Origin: Megaustenia siamemsis
Taxonomy: Eukaryota > Mollusca > Gastropoda > Stylommatophora > Ariophantidae
Assembly: GCA_032433765.1 (NCBI GenBank)
Contig: JAVIAB010000092.1
Coordinates: 60,717,126 to 60,781,125 of the forward strand
Length of the DNA: 64,000 nt
Reading direction: 5' to 3'
Shown: positions 58,857 to 64,000 of the stretch, one piece after another
How positions within the stretch are numbered: position 1 is the first letter of the stretch
Layout of the letters: each line of letters starts with the position of its first letter
Translations under genes and position numbers: made by a program
Notes under the pieces: model-generated
What the model saw: only the letters and a program-made list of their open reading frames with translations
Told to the model about the DNA's origin: nothing
The model's database searches: none

Positions 58857-58964
58857 CACTTTTATGTAGGATAAGTAACGATAATATGAAAAGGGGTCGT
58901 GTTTTTTTTTTTTTTATAGCAGTAGGAAGTTTTCATACTTAATTAATTTATTTATATATTTCTT

Positions 58965-59052
58965 AATCTGTCTGTGGGGGTGATCAACTTACTTAACCTG
59001 ACAGCTGACTTCATGTGAGAGTCTGGGATCCTGCTCTGATTGAGTCCTGATC

Positions 59053-59110
<58 letters not shown>
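58965..59110 (-). repeat. (CT)n-linked dispersed repeat, copy 2
   Basis: An (AG)n run of about 27 units plus the 90-base unit of 8000-8115 in inverse orientation. Confidence 0.75.
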
Positions 59111-59115
<5 letters not shown>

Positions 59116-59148
59116 TACTTAATGTGCCCACCGCAAAGGTTTTATATA

Positions 59149-59514
59149 AAAGTAAAAGTAAAGTACCCCCCGTCACGCCAAGTGGCGTATAGGGAAATAT
59201 GGTGTTAGTGACCCTATATTTTACAGACCTTCAGCACATGATTTTTGGGGTAATGTGGTCGGTATTACGCCCGTGCTGTTTTACTTTCCCAGAAAAAATC
59301 CGGTACCCATTTAAGGCTGGGTGAACCCGGAGCCGTCGGTTGGGATCGAACCCTACCCCTTGTCCGTAGTAGTCCAGTTCACTAACCACTGAGCTATCGC
59401 GGCTCCTACTAATTTTTAGGGAATTAGTAAAACCCAGGTGTCCTCGCCAGGGAACGAACCCCGGCTGTTGCCGTGGTAAGCCAACCGCCTATCGATTGCG
59501 CTAACCGGACACCC
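59149..59514 (-). mobile_element. Composite SINE with two tRNA-like heads, 13-bp TSD
   Basis: AAGGTTTTATATA flanks it at 59136-59148 and 59515-59527. On the minus strand a first tRNA-like unit (GGGTGTCCGGTTAGCGCAAT ... GGGGTTCGTTCCC ... GGACACC, with pairing acceptor arms) is followed by a short linker and then a full family 1 SINE (59152-59406). One TSD around both shows that they inserted as a unit. Confidence 0.85.
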
Positions 59515-59529
59515 AAGGTTTTATATAGG

Positions 59530-60180
59530 AAAACATTAAATCGTAAACATCTGAAATGACATAAAAATACTTCCTTTGATTATATACTATACAGTGAAAT
59601 ATTACAAGTGATCAGAGACAGCTGTTCTTGTCTACTAAATATAGGGGTCATAATGGGTAGTTATGTCCATCGGGAGGTATTGAATCGACGTCTTATTCTG
59701 ATTCTGCCAGAGATTGATGCATTGAATCAGTAGGTACAAAATGCATGGTAAATCAACTCACAATGTGAACGAATACAAAGTGGAAAAAATTGAAAAATAA
59801 CTGAGAAATACGCGTTTTAACATGTGGTTCCGTCAACTTACTAAGTTAAATTAAATGCCACCAAGTTTATTTAAAAATCAGAGAGTAATTAGCCATCAAA
59901 AAGAGCAAAATACAAATGTGAAGACAATATAAATGAAAGCTTTAAATAAACAATTATGAGACTATCGGACGCAATTTAGCAAGAGTGACAAAAAAAATGT
60001 GAACTGATATTGTGGTTTGTTCACCATTTAAGCAAATATGTAAACGTGACATTAGAAACATAAATAAAAAGAAGACAGTATGCGAGTAAATAATAATTTT
60101 GTATTTTTAAAAAGTATATTAGTTCATTAAATACTATGTTAATATACGGCAAGGTAATTAATTTTTTCTTCATCATAATG
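59530..60180. other. No gene recognised
   Basis: AT-rich DNA with no supported feature. Confidence 0.35.
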
Positions 60181-60184
60181 TCTT

Positions 60185-61410
60185 TCGTCATCATCATCAT
60201 CGAGTGCCGTCTCCGCAACGAAGGTTGGCTACCATGGAGCGCCATTCTACTCTATCTCTTGCTTTGAAGGTGCAAGTTGTCGTCATAGGCTGGTTTGTCC
60301 ATTTTTTTATGTAACCCGTCCATGTTAGTCTTGGTCTGCCTCTGCCTCTTTTACCTTGTATTTGCCCCTCCAGGATTACTTTTAGTAGGCTGTTGTGTCC
60401 TTTAACATGGCCCAAAAATCGCATTTGCCTTGTTTGAATTGTGCTTAGTAGTTCCCTTTTCATTTTCAGTTGTTTTAAGACTTCATCTTTTGTTTTCTTT
60501 TCCTTCCATCCAATTATACCTTTTCTTCTATATATCCATATTTCAAAGGCTTCAATTCTCTGTTCTGTTTTCTTGTCTAATGTATATGTTTCTGCACGAT
60601 ATAGGAATATTGAGAAGATGCAACAATTTGCTATTCTTAGTTTTAGCCCTGGTGTTATTTGTTTTGAAGTTAATATGTTCTTCATGACATTAAAATTACT
60701 TTTTGCCATTCCTATTCTTTTGTTTATTTCTTTTGTACATTTTCCATCACTGGTTATAGTATGCCCAAGGTAGTTATAGTTCTTTATTATATTTTATTAT
60801 TGCTGTTTGCTCCCAGTATAGAGTACATATTAGTCGTATGTCTATGTCATCTAGATGTATCTCTTTTAGGCGTTCTGTAAGTTGTTTGTGGTGTACTCTA
60901 TCAAAAGCTTTGGTGTAGTCTATAATGCAGGCATATATTGGTTTGTTTACTTCTGTGTACTTTTCTATTAATGTTCTCATGCAGAATATGGCTTATTTTG
61001 TCCCGTTATTTTTACTAAATCCAAATTGCTGCTCATCTAATTCAGTATTGATTTTATTCTGAATCCTTCCTCGTATAACTTTTAGCAAGATTTTTGTAAC
61101 ATGGCTCATTAGGCTTATTGTTCTAAAGTCACTGCATTCAACTGCACCATTCTTTTTAGGGAATGAAAGTTGATGGTTTTAGATAATTTGGTATGTATCC
61201 TGTGTCGTATATGTCATTGCATATGTATGTAATCACTTCAATGCAAAAATCTTCTAGTTCCTGTATAGTCTCCATCTTTTTATGCTGTCGGGTCCTGTTG
61301 CTTTACCCTTTTTCATTGTTTTTATTGCTTTTTCCGCTTCATATTTTAAGATTTTATAGCCTGATGTACATTTTATAATTGGCTTCTTTTCACTTTGATC
61401 AATGTCTATA
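60185..61410 (-). pseudogene. RTE LINE family A copy with internal deletions
   Basis: The (ATG)n tail and C-terminus (60185-60780, FLGHVKGHNSLLKV, GRGRPRLTW) are open for 170 codons. At about 60780 the sequence jumps to a part lying about 350 bases further upstream in the intact copy (YNKEL, DYTKAFDRVHH), deleting the YADD region. Further frameshifts lie near 61170. Confidence 0.9.
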
Positions 61411-61616
61411 CTATTTAGATAATGTTTAAGGTGAATTCTCAAAAGTTTATCATGACCAATCAAAATTAAAGAATAATTATTTAATATATGTAAATAACTA
61501 CTTTTGATGTAGCTACAAATACGGAAACCAAGCACATTATATGTTATATTATATTTAATAAATTTTACTGCACTAATAAAACCAAGATTTTTCTCGACAT
61601 ACTAGGTACAGCTATA

Positions 61617-61870
61617 AAAAGTAAAGTACCCCCGTCACGCCAAGTGGCGTATAGGGAAATATGGTGTTAGTGACCCTATATTTTACAGACCTTCAGCACA
61701 TGATTTTTGGGGTAATGTGGTCAGTATTACGCCCGTGCTGCTTTACTTTCCCAGAAAAAAATCCGGTACCCATTTAAGGCTGGGTGAACCCGGAAGCCGT
61801 CGGTTGGGATCGAACCCTACCCCTTGTCCGTGGTAGTCCAGTTCACTAACCACTGAGCTATCGCGGCTCC
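61617..61870 (-). mobile_element. tRNA-derived SINE, family 1, copy 6, with 15-bp TSD
   Basis: CTAGGTACAGCTATA flanks it at 61602-61616 and 61871-61885, perfect. Full head, body and 3' hairpin; the youngest-looking copy in the window. Confidence 0.96.
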
Positions 61871-62004
61871 CTAGGTACAGCTATAGTTATCACAAATGTT
61901 TTCTAAATATGACTGTTCATATTGTGATGTGGCTAAGAGCAACGCAATTATTTCAGCAGTCAGATTGATAAAGGACTATAAACGCTTACACAGGCTTTCA
62001 GACA

Positions 62005-62006
<2 letters not shown>

Positions 62007-62037
<31 letters not shown>

Positions 62038-62057
62038 GCGCGCGCGCACGCGCGCGA
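62007..62057. repeat. (CA)n(CG)n alternating purine-pyrimidine tract
   Basis: CA units pass into CGCGCG, a composition known to favour Z-DNA. Confidence 0.95.
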
Positions 62058-62375
62058 CATATTTTCCATTGTTCACCCATGACCACAAATACAGTCCACA
62101 CACAGTCACGTGACATATTTTCCAATGTCCACCCATGACCACACATACAGTCCACACACACAGTCACGTGACATATTTTCCAATGTCCACCCATGACCAC
62201 ACATACAGTCCACACACACAGTCACGTGACATATTTTCCAATGTCCACCCATGACCACACATACAGTCCACACACACAGTCACGTGACATATTTTCCAAT
62301 GTTCAACCATGACCACACATACAGTCCACACACACAGTCACGTGACATATTTTCCAATGTCCACCCATGACCAGC
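62056..62375. repeat. 58-bp tandem array with a GTCACGTGAC palindrome in each unit
   Basis: About 5.5 units. GTCACGTGAC starts at 62105, 62163, 62221, 62279 and 62337, exactly 58 bases apart. Each unit also has TTTTCCAATGTCCACCCATG and (CA)n. Confidence 0.95.
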
Positions 62376-62379
62376 CGGA

Positions 62380-63710
62380 AGGAAACAAACACATCAACCT
62401 AAGAAAATATCCAAAACAACATGTCCATTCTATTCATCTAACTTGTATGTAGTATCTCCAGGGGCTATTGTAATCCACCACCTGAAGTCACATGTCTGCA
62501 CCAAAATAAAGTCATTAATGTATTTCTGTCAGGGGCCTTACTACTCCGACCTTGTATTAAAATACTTCTATTAAAATTATAAGCATACTGACAGTTACGT
62601 GTTAAGCATATACTATAACATTGTAAAATCGACGTGTGGACGTAATAACAAGAATATAAACTTAATCTGTTGTCTAACTCTTGCTATAGCTCGTTTCAAA
62701 TCACTTGCCCAACTTCAAAACGCTATTGCTCAGAAACCATTTGTTAAATACTGTTGAACTTTTCCAAATGTTATTAGAATGCAAAAGACCCTTTAAATGT
62801 ATATTTAACAAATATCTTGCAGCTGCAGTTTTCTTAAAGCGGCGAATTTCTTTGATGTTTGTCAAAATTGTAAATTGTGAAGCCCTGAAGAATAGAAATT
62901 ACCGTAGTTGCTGGTCTATGATTAATTTTCACTAGGTAAAGGCGTGGCCGTAATGGGGAAATAACCTAATAAGACAAAACACCAGGAGAATTATTGTCTT
63001 TTCAATTCGAGGACGGCGAGCCGCTGAATGAACGGAAATGGAACACACAATGCCTCGTGTTTTCTATAAGTGTCTAATTGTGTCAGAAAACCCACGTGGA
63101 AAACGTGCAAAATCGTCAATTTGACCGTGTATGGATTTGTAATCGCTATTTTTAACTTAAATACTGTAAACATTAAGTTTTGACTACATCAATGGGTCGT
63201 TATAAATTTATATAAATCAAATAAGCAACACTAATAACCAAATGTTGTTTTTTTATTAAATTAATTCCCTGTTGGGTTCTAATCATTATAACTTTACATG
63301 CAAATTTTGAAAAGCTTATAAAAAGCGGTTTTAAAGATATTGATTTTAAAAGTTGGGCACGACTTATGAAACAAGCTATAGTTTAGCACAAAATTGTACC
63401 CCAACTAAAAGTTAAACGGCCACCAACAAATGTTTTAGAGGAAATGACGAAACGCGGGCGTGTGCATTATACCCCAAGTGATAGGAAATGACAGTTACGT
63501 GCATGTTGTGATCCACGAGCGCGTGCAAATAATACCTCACGTGATATGTACGAGTTGCGATATGTACATAGTTGTGGTTATATGTAGCTACTGAGCTAGA
63601 TATAAAGATATTGAGTTCTCTTAAGAGCCCAGAAATATTCTAAATAAACTGTGTCCTGTGTTTGGTGCTGTATTGCCGTGAATAAAACATATATTTGTTT
63701 TCTAAAAAAA
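62380..63710. other. No gene recognised
   Basis: AT-rich; a plus-strand frame at 62705-62935 and a minus-strand one at 62991-63173 have no motif. Confidence 0.35.
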
Positions 63711-63714
63711 AAAA

Positions 63715-64000
63715 ATATATGGTCCTCATTTGTCTTTTTGCACATTTTGCTGTATTTTATTACCACACTTCTATTTTTTCCAAGATAGCGTCAGTCATCC
63801 TTTTTTTTTTTTTGTTTTCTGTTTTTGTTTTTATTTTTAGGTAAGATGACGCAAGTTTAGTGTATATTTATTTATTTATGCATTGCCATTTGGCTGTAAT
63901 TTTTTCATTTGGATTTTCTCTTTTGTACTGCCCAATCTCCTTCTTCTAGCAGCTTTCAATATTTGTTTTTTACTTGTGCTGAATAAGTATCTTAACATCT
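63715..64000 (-). pseudogene. RTE LINE family A fragment running off the window
   Basis: The plus strand aligns with 43005-43300 of the intact copy (CTTTTTGCACATTTTGC, GCATTGCCATTTGG, CTTCTAGCAGCTT), the region between endonuclease and RT, with many changes. Confidence 0.75.

Noticed and set aside
59407..59514. Possible functional tRNA gene
   Set aside because: tRNA-like arms are present, but it is joined to a SINE within one TSD and the anticodon arm is irregular.

Overview
The window looks like animal nuclear DNA, AT-rich, with long introns, many microsatellites and minisatellites, and a very high load of RTE-type LINEs, tRNA-derived SINEs and DNA transposons. The one host gene that can be assembled is a DEG/ENaC sodium channel resembling the lophotrochozoan FaNaC (peptide-gated) branch. 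Together with the RTE, mariner and SINE content this suggests a mollusc, possibly a gastropod. That is inference; no search was run.

The channel gene lies on the minus strand. Twelve exons between 39287 and 5174, plus a tentative thirteenth at 47920-48076, join with matching reading phase at every junction, have GT/AG borders, and give one open frame of 580 residues to a TGA stop. The family landmarks come in the expected order: extracellular DFF, YGNCYTFN, GP-x-NGL, GVRVLVH, two cysteine clusters, CPAPC, WPS, the pre-TM2 palm strand, TM2 with GGQLGLWLGLS, and a short cytoplasmic tail. The N-terminus and TM1 were not found. Two furin-like sites (RRKR and RVKR) flank about 110 residues, in the part of the finger domain where vertebrate alpha and gamma ENaC are proteolytically activated. 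Upstream on the same strand, 53710-53843 is an exon-like segment encoding an LDL-receptor class A module; whether it belongs to this gene is unknown.

Almost everything else is mobile or repetitive. 1-5.1 kb: a LINE relic, an RTE relic and an internally deleted Tigger. 5.2-9.4 kb: the last three channel exons among a 20-bp array, an RTE tail, a SINE-like element and a 0.7-kb minisatellite. 9.6-11 kb: an internally deleted hAT with 8-bp target-site duplications (TSDs). 12.2-13 kb: a 39-bp array. 14.9-16.4 kb: a long-inverted-repeat element holding an RTE insertion. 18.7-19.2 and 23.3-24.0 kb: 21- and 22-bp arrays. 26-37.7 kb: RTE relics, a short fused RTE and a DDE transposase relic. 39.9-45.4 kb: a layered nest in which a mariner was entered by an RTE, that RTE by an intact full-length RTE, and the mariner also by two SINEs. 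45.4-46.5 kb: a 57-bp minisatellite. 48.8-52 kb: RTE fragments. 54.0-55.4 kb: a nearly complete mariner with one frameshift. 56.6-58.3 kb: two related LTR-like sequences head to head. 58.6-61.9 kb: SINEs, including a double-headed one, and an RTE copy. 62.05-62.4 kb: a 58-bp array with a CACGTG palindrome in each unit. No bacterial features, CRISPR arrays or convincing functional tRNA or rRNA genes were seen.
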